From contig NZ_QULW01000021.1 in assembly GCF_003481825.1 (NCBI RefSeq), positions 1-64,000 of the forward strand: a stretch of DNA of 64,000 bases. Direction: 5' to 3'. Of the stretch, positions 51,041 to 59,281 are shown one piece after another. The notes beneath the pieces are model-generated. The model saw only the letters and a list, made by a program, of their open reading frames with translations, searched no databases and was not told where the DNA came from. Origin of the DNA: Clostridium sp. OM02-18AC. Lineage in GTDB: Bacteria > Bacillota > Clostridia > Lachnospirales > Lachnospiraceae. Every line of letters begins with the position of its first letter. The stretch's first letter is position 1. Position numbers and translations under genes: made by a program.

Positions 51041-51960
51041 TGCTGTCTATATTAATCGGAACCATTACCATGGCAGCGGCATTGAGAATGGCTGTGCCGC
51101 TGATCCTGTCCTCTGTTGGAGGCTGCTTTGGTGACAGAACAGGAATCTTTAACATTGCCTTAGAAAGTTTTATGTTATGTGCAGCTTTTTTTGCAACTCT
51201 TGGTACATATTATTCAGGTAATCCTTATATTGGAGTATTATGCGGTATTCTGGCCGGTTTGGTGTGTGCAGTTATATTTGGCACACTGGTATTTCATCTT
51301 GGCTCCAGCGGGATGGTGGTCAGCATTGCCATGAATCTCGGAATGGATGCATTTACGTCCTTTCTGCTCTTAAATATATTTGGGAAACGCGGATCATTTA
51401 TGGATTCTCGTCTGATCAGCCTTCCGGTGATCAAACTTCCGTTGCTCAGCAAAATCCCATATTTAGGAGAAATTTTGGGTGCCCATAATCTTGTGGTGTA
51501 TTTTACGCTTTTATCCATACTGGGTGCCTGGATTGCCATGTATAAGACACCATTTGGCCTTAGGCTTAGAAGCGTTGGAATTAATGAAAAGGCAGCCCAG
51601 ACAACAGGGACAAACGTTCTGCGCTACAAGTGGTATTCTGTCTTGATTACCGGCTTTTTTGTTGGAATTGCGGGAGCAATCCTGCCGTTAGGCGGTACAT
51701 CCATCTTCACGGAAAACATGTCTGCCGGACGTGGCTTCTTAGCAGTTGCAGCTATCATGATCGCAAAAGGAAATCCTGTAATGGCAGCGGTATATAGTTT
51801 TATGTTTGCGTATGCACAGGCCCTGGCTGCAAGCATGCAGAATTTCGGAATTCCCTCACAAATAGTCCTGGCTTTGCCATACGTTATGACTATTGTTGTG
51901 CTTCTGATTTCAGGAATCCGTTCCAGGATGAAGGGGCACGGTTTGGAGCTGTCTTTTTAA
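51040..51960 (+). CDS. ABC importer permease 2 (nucleoside type)
   Basis: A 306-residue membrane protein with about eight hydrophobic segments, the second half of the heterodimeric channel (GDRTGIFNIALESFMLCAAFFATLG, FGLRLRSVGINEKAAQTTGTNVLRYKW, YVMTIVVLLISGIRSRM). It resembles NupQ/YufQ. It is the last intact gene of the operon. Confidence 0.92.
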   Translation: MLSILIGTITMAAALRMAVPLILSSVGGCFGDRTGIFNIALESFMLCAAFFATLGTYYSGNPYIGVLCGILAGLVCAVIFGTLVFHLGSSGMVVSIAMNLGMDAFTSFLLLNIFGKRGSFMDSRLISLPVIKLPLLSKIPYLGEILGAHNLVVYFTLLSILGAWIAMYKTPFGLRLRSVGINEKAAQTTGTNVLRYKWYSVLITGFFVGIAGAILPLGGTSIFTENMSAGRGFLAVAAIMIAKGNPVMAAVYSFMFAYAQALAASMQNFGIPSQIVLALPYVMTIVVLLISGIRSRMKGHGLELSF

Positions 51961-51962
51961 AG

Positions 51963-52160
51963 TTTCAATTTGGAGGCGTATTCTATGAAGACGATGTATG
52001 GACAGATGAACAGGATAACCTGCATGTTGTACTTCGAGACATCCGGACAGCAAAGTACCAGGTGACAGATTTTATCTATGACTCAGAAAATAAGGAGTGG
52101 GTTGGCAGTGATTTATTACATGCAGATGGGATCAATTATATGGGAACAACCGGTAAGTAG
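51963..52160 (+). pseudogene. 3' remnant of an unrecognised gene
   Basis: One frame reads FQFGGVFYEDDVWTDEQDN, then LHVVLRDIRTAKYQVTDFIY, to TAG at 52158-52160. Composition and codon use look like real protein, but the frame has no start codon. In another frame ATG 51985 sits eight bases after GGAGG yet meets a stop after 26 codons (TGA 52063). The segment follows the permease gene directly, as if a further operon gene had been deleted or frameshifted. No family recognised. Confidence 0.5.
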
Positions 52161-52161
52161 C

Positions 52162-52205
52162 TTTCCAACTATTCGTTAAACTATTCTTTCGCGAATAGTT
52201 GGAAA
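52162..52205. repeat. 14-bp inverted repeat
   Basis: TTTCCAACTATTCG (52162-52175) and CGAATAGTTGGAAA (52192-52205) are perfect inverse copies around a 16-base loop. There is no T-run. It may be an mRNA 3' structure of the nucleoside operon. The rest of 51961-52334 holds the gene remnant and the terminator below. Confidence 0.7.
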
Positions 52206-52251
52206 TAGCAAAGGAACACTGCTATTCAGCTTATATGGCTGTTTATCCTGA

Positions 52252-52291
52252 AAAAAAGGAAGCTGGATTTTACCAACTTCCTTTTTTCTTT
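52252..52291. terminator. Bidirectional terminator
   Basis: AAAAAAGGAAG...CTTCCTTTTTT with an inner GG/CC pair, A-run on the left and T-run on the right, between convergent operons. Confidence 0.8.
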
Positions 52292-52334
52292 ATTCGATTG
52301 GGTATCTCCAAAATGCCGTTGCGCCTCGGCTGCG

Positions 52335-53600
52335 TTACAGACAGCTTTCTGTCTGGTACTGGATTCCTTCTTTCATGACAAAAGCACAGTCCAGAAGTGC
52401 TTTTTTGTCATGCATCAGATCCCGCTTCCATGCAGAGATATCAGCCAGTTTTCCTGGTTCCAGAGTACCGATCTGGTCAGAAAGCTGTAAAATATCCGCA
52501 TTCACGGAGGTTGCGGCCTTCAGTGCGGCAAATGGGTGCATGCCGCTGCTTAACCATGCTTCATATTCGTAGCCGCTCTCGTAATTCTGGTGGTTTGCCA
52601 CAAAATCGGTGCCGTATCCGAGTTTGATCTTACTGCTGCAGATGACTTCGCGGCCAGCCTGCAGTGCATCCTTGTAAAGTTCCAGTTTTTTGCGGAACTC
52701 CGGCTGTTTCTTTTTGATCTCTTCCGGATTATAGTGAACGGCTTCCTCGTACGGGCTGAAGGTCGGTACCAGGTAAATCCCCTTTTCTTCCAGGATCTGG
52801 GCGGTTTCCCGATTCATCAGGCTTCCGTGCTCCATTCCGTCAATGCCGAAAGAAATCAGCTTCTGCATCAGTTCATTGGTGTACACGTGCGCAGTCACAG
52901 TCTTTCCAAGCTCATGCGCGGTATCCATAATGGCTTTTAATTCTTCGTCATTGAGCTGCTGCTGGATCGGGGTATCATAGGGCGTGAAAAAGCCTCCGGT
53001 TGCCATGATCTTTAAGAAATCTGAGCCATATTTGACCTGTTCCCGCACAGCATTTACAAAATAGTCTTTGCCAACACCAAGGGTCATGCGCTCGTTCTGA
53101 AGCTTCTGGGAAAGAAGCGGATTTCTGGCAAAGCCCTGGCTGAGATCCCCGTGGCTTCCTGCAGAGCAGAGAAACATCGGGGCAGCCACGATACGGCTTC
53201 CGGCGAAGTAGCCCTTTTCAATGGCATGCTTTACATCCAGAACACCGTAGCCGTTGCTGGTGATGCCGCCTACATGGCGGACGGTTGTAAAGCCTCTGCG
53301 CAGTGCTTTCTTTGCACAGCGGGCGATTGCCAGTGTTTTGGCTTCTTCACTCTGGGAATAGACCTCTTCGCGTACGGTATGCCAGTCAAAAAAGTCCATG
53401 TGCATATGCGCATCAATCATACCAGGAGTAACCTGGCAGTCAGTCAGATCAATGATCCTGGCCCCTTCCGGGATATTCACCTCATTGCCGATCTCAGCAA
53501 TGTGGTCATCTTCGATTAAAATACTTTGCCCAGTCTTCCACTCCGGGGTAATGCCATCGTAGAGACAGCCGCAGCGAAGGACCTGATAACGTTTTTCCAT
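52335..53600 (-). CDS. Amidohydrolase-family metal-dependent hydrolase (prolidase-like)
   Basis: A 421-residue amidohydrolase with metal motif DAHMHMDFF, Lys in DFLKIMATGGFF, His in VTAHVYTN, His in GMEHGSL and Asp in LGYGTDFVANH. This is the binuclear-type set of the imidazolonepropionase/Xaa-Pro dipeptidase amidohydrolases. There is no signal peptide, so it acts in the cytoplasm. ATG 53600 has AGAGGA before it; the ATG at 53624 lacks one. It follows an S9 peptidase and an AbgT-type transporter on the same strand, which suggests a role in breaking down small peptides or acyl-amino acids. Confidence 0.9.
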   Translation of the reverse strand: MEKRYQVLRCGCLYDGITPEWKTGQSILIEDDHIAEIGNEVNIPEGARIIDLTDCQVTPGMIDAHMHMDFFDWHTVREEVYSQSEEAKTLAIARCAKKALRRGFTTVRHVGGITSNGYGVLDVKHAIEKGYFAGSRIVAAPMFLCSAGSHGDLSQGFARNPLLSQKLQNERMTLGVGKDYFVNAVREQVKYGSDFLKIMATGGFFTPYDTPIQQQLNDEELKAIMDTAHELGKTVTAHVYTNELMQKLISFGIDGMEHGSLMNRETAQILEEKGIYLVPTFSPYEEAVHYNPEEIKKKQPEFRKKLELYKDALQAGREVICSSKIKLGYGTDFVANHQNYESGYEYEAWLSSGMHPFAALKAATSVNADILQLSDQIGTLEPGKLADISAWKRDLMHDKKALLDCAFVMKEGIQYQTESCL

Positions 53601-53698
53601 TTGTAAATCCTCTTTATCGTTCATTTTTTATGGTTACCGTTTCTAAATGTGAGTACAGTAGCCTGTTGTTATAATTTTGTGTTGCGATCCGGCATTGC

Positions 53699-55933
53699 TT
53701 ATTCTCCGAAGATTTCCGGATCCTCTGTACCAAGCAGGTTCCGGACAAAATAATCCATCTTCCGGCGCACAAAGTAGGCATTTGCCGGTACATTGTGGTT
53801 GGCTCTTGGCAGGACAACCAGATCATACCGTTTGTTGTGTGCGTTGAGTTCATCGCAAAGCCGCAGGGTCTGTGCCATGGAAACATTGTCATCCATAGCG
53901 CCGTAAGCCAGCATCAGCTTTCCGCTCAGGTTGCCAGCCAGCCTGGTGATGTCTCCGTACCGGTAAACTTCCTCATTGTAAAGTCCGTTGTAACGCTCGG
54001 TCCAGGAATGCTCATACATGCGCTGGTCGTAGTTTCCGGAGGAAGCAACACCAACACGGTAAACCTCCGGGTATTTTAACATGGCAGAAACGGTTGCATA
54101 GCCGCCGGCAGAATTGCCCCACATGCCGATCCGGTTGAAATCAATCTGCGGATACAGATTTTTCAGCTCATTTAACGCGTAGACATGGTCTTCCAGTCCT
54201 GCGCAGGCATGAATGTTGTGGTAGCTGAGCTTATGGAAGTCCATGCCGCGACCGGGGATCCCGCGACCATCGAGGATCAGTCCGGCAAATCCAAGCTTTG
54301 CAAACGATTCCAGTCCGCCGTAGATCTCGCGATCCATGCCGTTATCCCAGGTGAAATCACGCGGGACATTGTAAAGCTGGGCACCGCCGTAAATATAGTC
54401 GATCAGCGGCCAGAAATCCTGATGTTCGGAATCCGGTGTATCCGGGCGGAAAAAAACGCCGTAAAGCTTTGTCTTTCCGTCTGCTGCCGTCAATGTGATC
54501 CGTTCCGGCATCTGGTAACCTAAGGCAAGAAGATCCGTGATATCCGCCTGCTCCAGTTCGCGCACCAGCATTCCGTCTGTTTTCCGGAGTACGGTAACCG
54601 GAGGAAGGTCAACGCGGGAATAGGTATCCACAAAGGCATCCTGTCCCATAGAAATGTGGTGAACGGCATCCTCCGGGGTCAGGCGGGTAAGGGCGCTGCC
54701 ATCAAAATGGATGGAATAAAGCTGGTAATACAGCGGGTCGGAGCATTCCGGCACGTTGTTTGCCATAAAATAGATCGTTTCTGTATTCTCATCAACCCGG
54801 ATCAGCTTTTGCACGATCAGGTCTTTGTGAGACTCATCAAACAGATCACCTTCACAGCTCCATGTTTGGTTGTTTTTGCGGTAACGGTAAAGATGGGCAT
54901 AGCCGTTTCGCTCACTCTGCCAGAAGGCTAAGGTACCGTCACGCGTGATGCAGTTGGAAAACAGATAGCTTCCGTAGCCGTCTACCAGGCCAAATGCGCC
55001 AAGGTTCAGAAACAGATCGGTAGTTTCGTCTACAACGATCTCACAGGCTCCTGTTTCGGCATCACCGAGGTAGAGGCGCCCGTTCTGAAAGCCTCTTGAG
55101 GTCCAGGTGAAATAGAAATGTCTGCTATCTTCCATCCACTTTACCGTAGACTGGTTTGCTGCGGTAAACACAGGATAGAGGAACTCCGGTGCATCGACCC
55201 GTGTCATGGATTTGTCTTTGACAGAGCCAAGATACAGGCTGTAGTGAGGAACCTCGTCATCGGCATCCGTCACAAACGGGCACGGATATTCATAAAGCTC
55301 CGGTCGTAAATCCTTAAGACTGTCAGAATAGGACGCGATCAGCGGGAGCTTCTTGGTCTGTCTGCGGTCTGCAAGGTAGGTGATAAAACGGGTGCCATCC
55401 GGACTCCATAAAACGTTCGGGCACTCCTTCATTCTCTGACGCTTTACGGTGATCTGGCTGTAAATGTCAATATAACAGCCGTACTCGAAATCTTCGCTCC
55501 CGTCAGAGGTAAGCTGTGTCTGCTCTCCTGTTTTTACCTCAGTCAGAAACAGGTTGTGACGGATATTAGAAATTGCATAATGTCCATCCGGAGAAAAAAT
55601 TGTATTTTCTGGAATGATTTTTGAAATGTCTGGTGTGATACGATCATCTGCCGGAATACAACCGGAAACAGAGCCGCTTTCGCAGCTCTGTCCGTTACAA
55701 GGTAAATCTTGCTGATTCAGGCTTATGGTTGTTTCTGTTCCATCGGATGCATTGACGCATACGGTAACGTTTAAAACATCTCCGTTAGAACGGGTCTGGC
55801 GTTCATACTGGAATGCAGTGTGATCCGGATTCCAGATGATTTTTGGATTTCCGTTCAGAACGGCATGTCTGGTATGTGCAGTCAGGAGTTTCTCTGCTGC
55901 TGCATACCGTGTACTCATAATCCCTTTTTTCAT
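53699..55933 (-). CDS. S9-family peptidase (DPP IV-like prolyl oligopeptidase)
   Basis: A 744-residue enzyme without signal peptide. The first 480 residues are a beta-propeller-like DPPIV_N domain. The C-terminal alpha/beta-hydrolase domain has Ser in GMWGNSAGGYATV, Asp in AYGAMDDNVS and His in PRANHNVPA. It should release dipeptides or cleave after proline-type residues in short cytoplasmic peptides. AGGAGA precedes the ATG. It lies 19 bases after the transporter gene, so the two are co-transcribed. Confidence 0.92.
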   Translation of the reverse strand: MKKGIMSTRYAAAEKLLTAHTRHAVLNGNPKIIWNPDHTAFQYERQTRSNGDVLNVTVCVNASDGTETTISLNQQDLPCNGQSCESGSVSGCIPADDRITPDISKIIPENTIFSPDGHYAISNIRHNLFLTEVKTGEQTQLTSDGSEDFEYGCYIDIYSQITVKRQRMKECPNVLWSPDGTRFITYLADRRQTKKLPLIASYSDSLKDLRPELYEYPCPFVTDADDEVPHYSLYLGSVKDKSMTRVDAPEFLYPVFTAANQSTVKWMEDSRHFYFTWTSRGFQNGRLYLGDAETGACEIVVDETTDLFLNLGAFGLVDGYGSYLFSNCITRDGTLAFWQSERNGYAHLYRYRKNNQTWSCEGDLFDESHKDLIVQKLIRVDENTETIYFMANNVPECSDPLYYQLYSIHFDGSALTRLTPEDAVHHISMGQDAFVDTYSRVDLPPVTVLRKTDGMLVRELEQADITDLLALGYQMPERITLTAADGKTKLYGVFFRPDTPDSEHQDFWPLIDYIYGGAQLYNVPRDFTWDNGMDREIYGGLESFAKLGFAGLILDGRGIPGRGMDFHKLSYHNIHACAGLEDHVYALNELKNLYPQIDFNRIGMWGNSAGGYATVSAMLKYPEVYRVGVASSGNYDQRMYEHSWTERYNGLYNEEVYRYGDITRLAGNLSGKLMLAYGAMDDNVSMAQTLRLCDELNAHNKRYDLVVLPRANHNVPANAYFVRRKMDYFVRNLLGTEDPEIFGE

Positions 55934-55951
55934 GATAAGTCTCCTGTTTGT

Positions 55952-57484
55952 TTATAAAAATACGTTGACACCCGGGCCAAGCGGCAGGTTTAACAGTACC
56001 CAGACAATCATCTGGACGATCCATACGAGCAGGAATGCAATGGAGTACGGAAGCATCATGGAGATCAGGCTTCCCATACCGAAGTTGCGGTCGTATTTCT
56101 TTGCCATTCCGATCGCGATCGGGATATACGGATAGATCGGGGTGATTGCGTTTGTGGTGGAATCACCGATACGGTATACGATCTGGGCGAATGCCGGGCT
56201 GTATCCGAGCATCATCATCATCGGAACCAGGATCGGTGCGAAGATGTACCATTTACCGGAGCCGCTGGTCATGAACAGGTTAACTACGCAGCAAAGGATG
56301 ATGAAGAACAGCATCAGCGGGATGCCGGTAAAGCCTGCTGCCTGCAGCGCATCGGCACTCTTCACGGCAATGATCATGCCAAGGTTGGTATAGCTGAACA
56401 TGTTGATGAACTGCGCGATGACAAATACCAGTACAATGTAACCGGTCATGCCTTCCAGAGCCTGTCCCATCAGTAACGGAACATCGGAGCTCTTTTTGAT
56501 CGTGCCTGCGATCAGACCATATACAACGCCTACCAGGATAAAGTAGATCATCAGGATCGGAACCAGACCTTTGATGAACGGTCCATTTAAGATGGAGCCG
56601 TCCTCCGCACGCAGGATACCGCCGGACGGGATGACCATCAGTGCGAACAGTACAATGTAGAGAACGCTGAAGATACCTGCACCGCGCAGTGCCTTTGCCT
56701 GAACGGGTGTGATCTCAGAACTGGATGCTACAGCATCGACACCCTCTCCGTCTGCCGGATCATAGGTGCCAAGACGCGGAACGATAAACTTCTTGTTAAC
56801 AAAGACACCTGCTATAGTCAGGGTAAATACAGATACGAACATAAAGTACCAGTTGCAGGTCGCATTTACGGTCATGGCCGGATCAATCATCTGCGCTGCG
56901 GATTCCGTAACACCGGCAAGAAGCACATCGGTACCGGCTACGATCACGCAGGCGGTAAAACCGGCATTGGTTGCGGCATATCCGGCAAGAAGTCCTGCGA
57001 TCGGGTGCATGCCAACGGATTCGAAGGCAGCAGCTGCCAGAGCCGGAACAACGATGATGGAAGCCTCAGAAGCGACACTTCCGTTGATACCAAGGAACAA
57101 TACGGTTGCAGTCAATGCCCAGAGCGGAACTCCAAGAATCGCTCTTCGCATAGCCGTGGTCAGCAGCCCCACTTTTTCCGAAAATCCAATTGCGATCTGC
57201 ATGGCAAGGACCAGACCGAGCGGGGAGAATCCCTGGAAGTTGGAAAGCAGATTTTCCAGAAGCCAGATCAGTCCGTCTTTGCTGATGAGGCTCTTGGCCA
57301 GAACCGTTTCTCCGTTGGTGGGGTTTACGACGCTGACACCTGCCATGCTGCAGGCCAGGCTGATCAGCGCAAGGATGAGACATAACCATAAAAACAAAAT
57401 GTAAGGATGAGGAAGCTGGTTTCCGACCCGCTCAATAAAATCGAGGACTTTTCCGTCCTTTTTCTTTTGTGCCACTCCCTGCAT
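55952..57484 (-). CDS. AbgT-family transporter (p-aminobenzoyl-glutamate / antimetabolite transport)
   Basis: A 510-residue membrane protein with about 11 to 13 hydrophobic segments. LPHPYILFLWLCLILALIS, NLLSNFQGFSPLGLVLAMQIAIGFSEKVGLL and NGSVASEASIIVVPALAAAAFESVGMHPIAGLLAGYAA are AbgT signatures. E. coli AbgT imports p-aminobenzoyl-glutamate, while MtrF and YdaH export sulfonamides and PABA. Direction here is therefore open. Peptidase genes downstream favour import of a dipeptide-like compound; TetR control would also fit efflux. ATG 57484 has AGGAGG upstream. Confidence 0.92.
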   Translation of the reverse strand: MQGVAQKKKDGKVLDFIERVGNQLPHPYILFLWLCLILALISLACSMAGVSVVNPTNGETVLAKSLISKDGLIWLLENLLSNFQGFSPLGLVLAMQIAIGFSEKVGLLTTAMRRAILGVPLWALTATVLFLGINGSVASEASIIVVPALAAAAFESVGMHPIAGLLAGYAATNAGFTACVIVAGTDVLLAGVTESAAQMIDPAMTVNATCNWYFMFVSVFTLTIAGVFVNKKFIVPRLGTYDPADGEGVDAVASSSEITPVQAKALRGAGIFSVLYIVLFALMVIPSGGILRAEDGSILNGPFIKGLVPILMIYFILVGVVYGLIAGTIKKSSDVPLLMGQALEGMTGYIVLVFVIAQFINMFSYTNLGMIIAVKSADALQAAGFTGIPLMLFFIILCCVVNLFMTSGSGKWYIFAPILVPMMMMLGYSPAFAQIVYRIGDSTTNAITPIYPYIPIAIGMAKKYDRNFGMGSLISMMLPYSIAFLLVWIVQMIVWVLLNLPLGPGVNVFL

Positions 57485-57514
57485 AAAAGTACCTCCTAGT
57501 TCATTTTCTTTTTT

Positions 57515-57556
57515 AGACCATGGTCTTATTATAAACAAAAAAAGAAGAAGGCGCAA
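57515..57556 (-). promoter_or_regulatory. Promoter and TetR-type operator of the AbgT operon
   Basis: On the reverse strand, TTGCGC (57551-57556), a 17-base spacer and TATAAT (57528-57533) form the promoter. One base further, AGACCATGGTCT (57515-57526) is a perfect 12-base palindrome. It lies over the expected transcription start, where a TetR-family repressor would block RNA polymerase. Confidence 0.8.
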
Positions 57557-57627
57557 CAATTCCTTCATGCACCTTCTAAAATTAAGTAAACCGTGTCATT
57601 TTGACCGGAAAAACATCCAATTTCCTT

Positions 57628-58245
57628 TTATTGTTTTTTGATTGCTTCATATTGAGAAGAATAACCGATATAAGAACGCTCCAGCTTTGGAATGCTGACT
57701 GCTGCAAGGTCATAGCTTCCTCCAGCAAGGCACCAGGAAATTAATTGACTGCGTTCCTCTGCCACGATGTCAGAAGCCAGCGTGTGCCGGTCGATATCTT
57801 TGCGGATTTCGCCTCTTTCCTGTCCTTGGGTTACGATCTCTAGAATGATTTTAATAAAAGAACGCTGTTCTCCCCAGAAACGGATCCCTGTGGTACCGGA
57901 AAGCTGGCTGACATAAAGGCTGGTAAGCAATTCTTTTCCAATCTGACGGCTCATAAAATCAAACATGAAACGGTTTAAGGAAAGCAGCTGTTCAAAGCTT
58001 CCCAGTGTCGGATCAATGCTCTGGTAAAACTCCTCATATTTTTCATCGAACAGTTCATACATGGAATCCAACAGTTCGGCCTTTGCGTGAAAGTAATAAT
58101 AAAATCTTCCTTTTGAGCAATGGGCTTCTTTCAGAATGTCATCCAAGGTCGTGTCCTGATATCCTTTTTCATAGAAAAGTTTCCAGGCAGCGTTCAAAAG
58201 CTGCTGCCGCTGTTTTTGTTCATTGAATTCGTCTTTGGTTCGCAT
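57628..58245 (-). CDS. TetR-family transcriptional regulator
   Basis: A 205-residue regulator with the TetR DNA-binding domain (LLNAAWKLFYEKGYQDTTLDDILKEAHCSKGRFYYYFHAKAELL) and a helical ligand domain that shows no further signature. ATG 58245 has AAGGGG eight bases before it. Its gene lies upstream of the AbgT operon on the same strand with a palindrome between them, so it probably represses that operon. The ligand may be the transported compound. Confidence 0.93.
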   Translation of the reverse strand: MRTKDEFNEQKQRQQLLNAAWKLFYEKGYQDTTLDDILKEAHCSKGRFYYYFHAKAELLDSMYELFDEKYEEFYQSIDPTLGSFEQLLSLNRFMFDFMSRQIGKELLTSLYVSQLSGTTGIRFWGEQRSFIKIILEIVTQGQERGEIRKDIDRHTLASDIVAEERSQLISWCLAGGSYDLAAVSIPKLERSYIGYSSQYEAIKKQ

Positions 58246-58365
58246 AAGTTGGTCCCCTTCATTTTTCTTCTTTTGCATGATATTTTACCATGAAAATAAA
58301 ATTCTTTCAAATTCAGTGGAATCAGCGGATACGCTATCTGAGGTTTTTTATCTGCAATCCAATGA

Positions 58366-58393
58366 AAAAGGTGCCCATGCAGTATGGACACCT
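58366..58393 (-). terminator. Terminator of the DUF2798-like gene
   Basis: On the reverse strand CAGGTG-x-CCAT pairs with ATGG-x-CACCT, followed by TTTTT. Confidence 0.8.
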
Positions 58394-58407
58394 GAAATAG
58401 AACAATT

Positions 58408-58866
58408 TTATTTGAAGATTTTTCCGAAAATAAAACGAACCAGCGGGCCTGCTGCAAACAGCTGCCAGAAGAATGCCATCGGGAAGTTCTTGATCGTGGT
58501 GGAGATCCAGATGCTTAAGAACTCCGGCTGCAGACCGTTCTTGAATAAAATGGTTGCCATCAGGCTCATGTACGGGCACATCATCCAGATGGAAAGGACA
58601 GAGATCATCAGGATTACGAAAATAGGCTTATCTTCTGCCGGATTGAAAATTCGGAATGTAACTTTTTTGGCAATTGGTCCAACTACAAAAAAGTCAAAGA
58701 TAAACGCCAGCGGACACATGATCGGGAGTTCATGAAGTGCAGCTGCAAATACGAAGTTCTGCATGCCGCCTACGTTCAGCGTTACATTGTAGCAAACCAT
58801 AGCGTAAACCATGGCAAAGACCATCATGATTCCATAAACAATTTCCTGTTTTAAAGATTTTGGCAT
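58408..58866 (-). CDS. DUF2798-like small membrane protein
   Basis: A 152-residue membrane protein with four hydrophobic segments (IVYGIMMVFAMVYAMVCYNV; HELPIMCPLAFIFDFFVVGPIAKK; FVILMISVLSIWMMCPYMSLMATI; NFPMAFFWQLFAAGPLVRFIF). The repeated NxP[MI]xxxxxxFxxGPLV pattern is that of DUF2798. Its function is unknown. AGGAGG precedes ATG 58866; earlier in-frame starts lack a site and overlap a hairpin leader. A 3' terminator closes the unit, so it is a single gene, possibly controlled by the hairpin at 58984-59031. Confidence 0.82.
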   Translation of the reverse strand: MPKSLKQEIVYGIMMVFAMVYAMVCYNVTLNVGGMQNFVFAAALHELPIMCPLAFIFDFFVVGPIAKKVTFRIFNPAEDKPIFVILMISVLSIWMMCPYMSLMATILFKNGLQPEFLSIWISTTIKNFPMAFFWQLFAAGPLVRFIFGKIFK

Positions 58867-58983
58867 AATTTCCTCCTTGATTGCATGAGAACATCGTGCA
58901 GCTGCAAAGTATGTAGGAGAACTTCGCATGGATAAAAGAGATGTCAGCTGGTATACTGCCAACACCGCATCAATATGAATGCA

Positions 58984-59031
58984 ACAAAAAATGCAGTGAA
59001 GTCGTCAAACTCGTTGCGACTCCACTGCATT
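58984..59031 (-). terminator. Terminator hairpin in the 5' leader of the DUF2798-like gene (possible attenuator)
   Basis: On the reverse strand AATGCAGTG pairs with CACTGCATT, with an inner AGTCG/CGACT stem, then TTTTTTG. A TATAAT (59129-59134) with a weak -35 lies upstream on this strand, so a leader of about 90 bases could precede the hairpin. Alternatively it terminates the LCP gene with a 250-base 3' UTR. The gap 58867-59281 contains nothing else I recognise. Confidence 0.6.
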
Positions 59032-59281
59032 CTGATTTCAGATATCGGAACCCTTTATGGCAGATTTCCGGTGTGCATCTCACTGCGTTCTCATAAAACT
59101 GTATTTTGTATTTTCTTACCGAGGTGCTATTATAGCGGAAATTTTGATTTTGTATAATAGTTTTTTGGTAATTTTTTGAATTTTGTCTCATTAGACAAAA
59201 GTATACTCGATACAGACATATTTCTGTATATTATGACGAGTTTCACAGGAAACGCGGTACGGTGTATGTCCGGATCTGGAT

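Noticed and set aside
58970..59191. 73-codon reverse frame over the leader of the DUF2798-like gene
   Set aside because: It spans the terminator hairpin, lacks a ribosome binding site and has no protein motifs.
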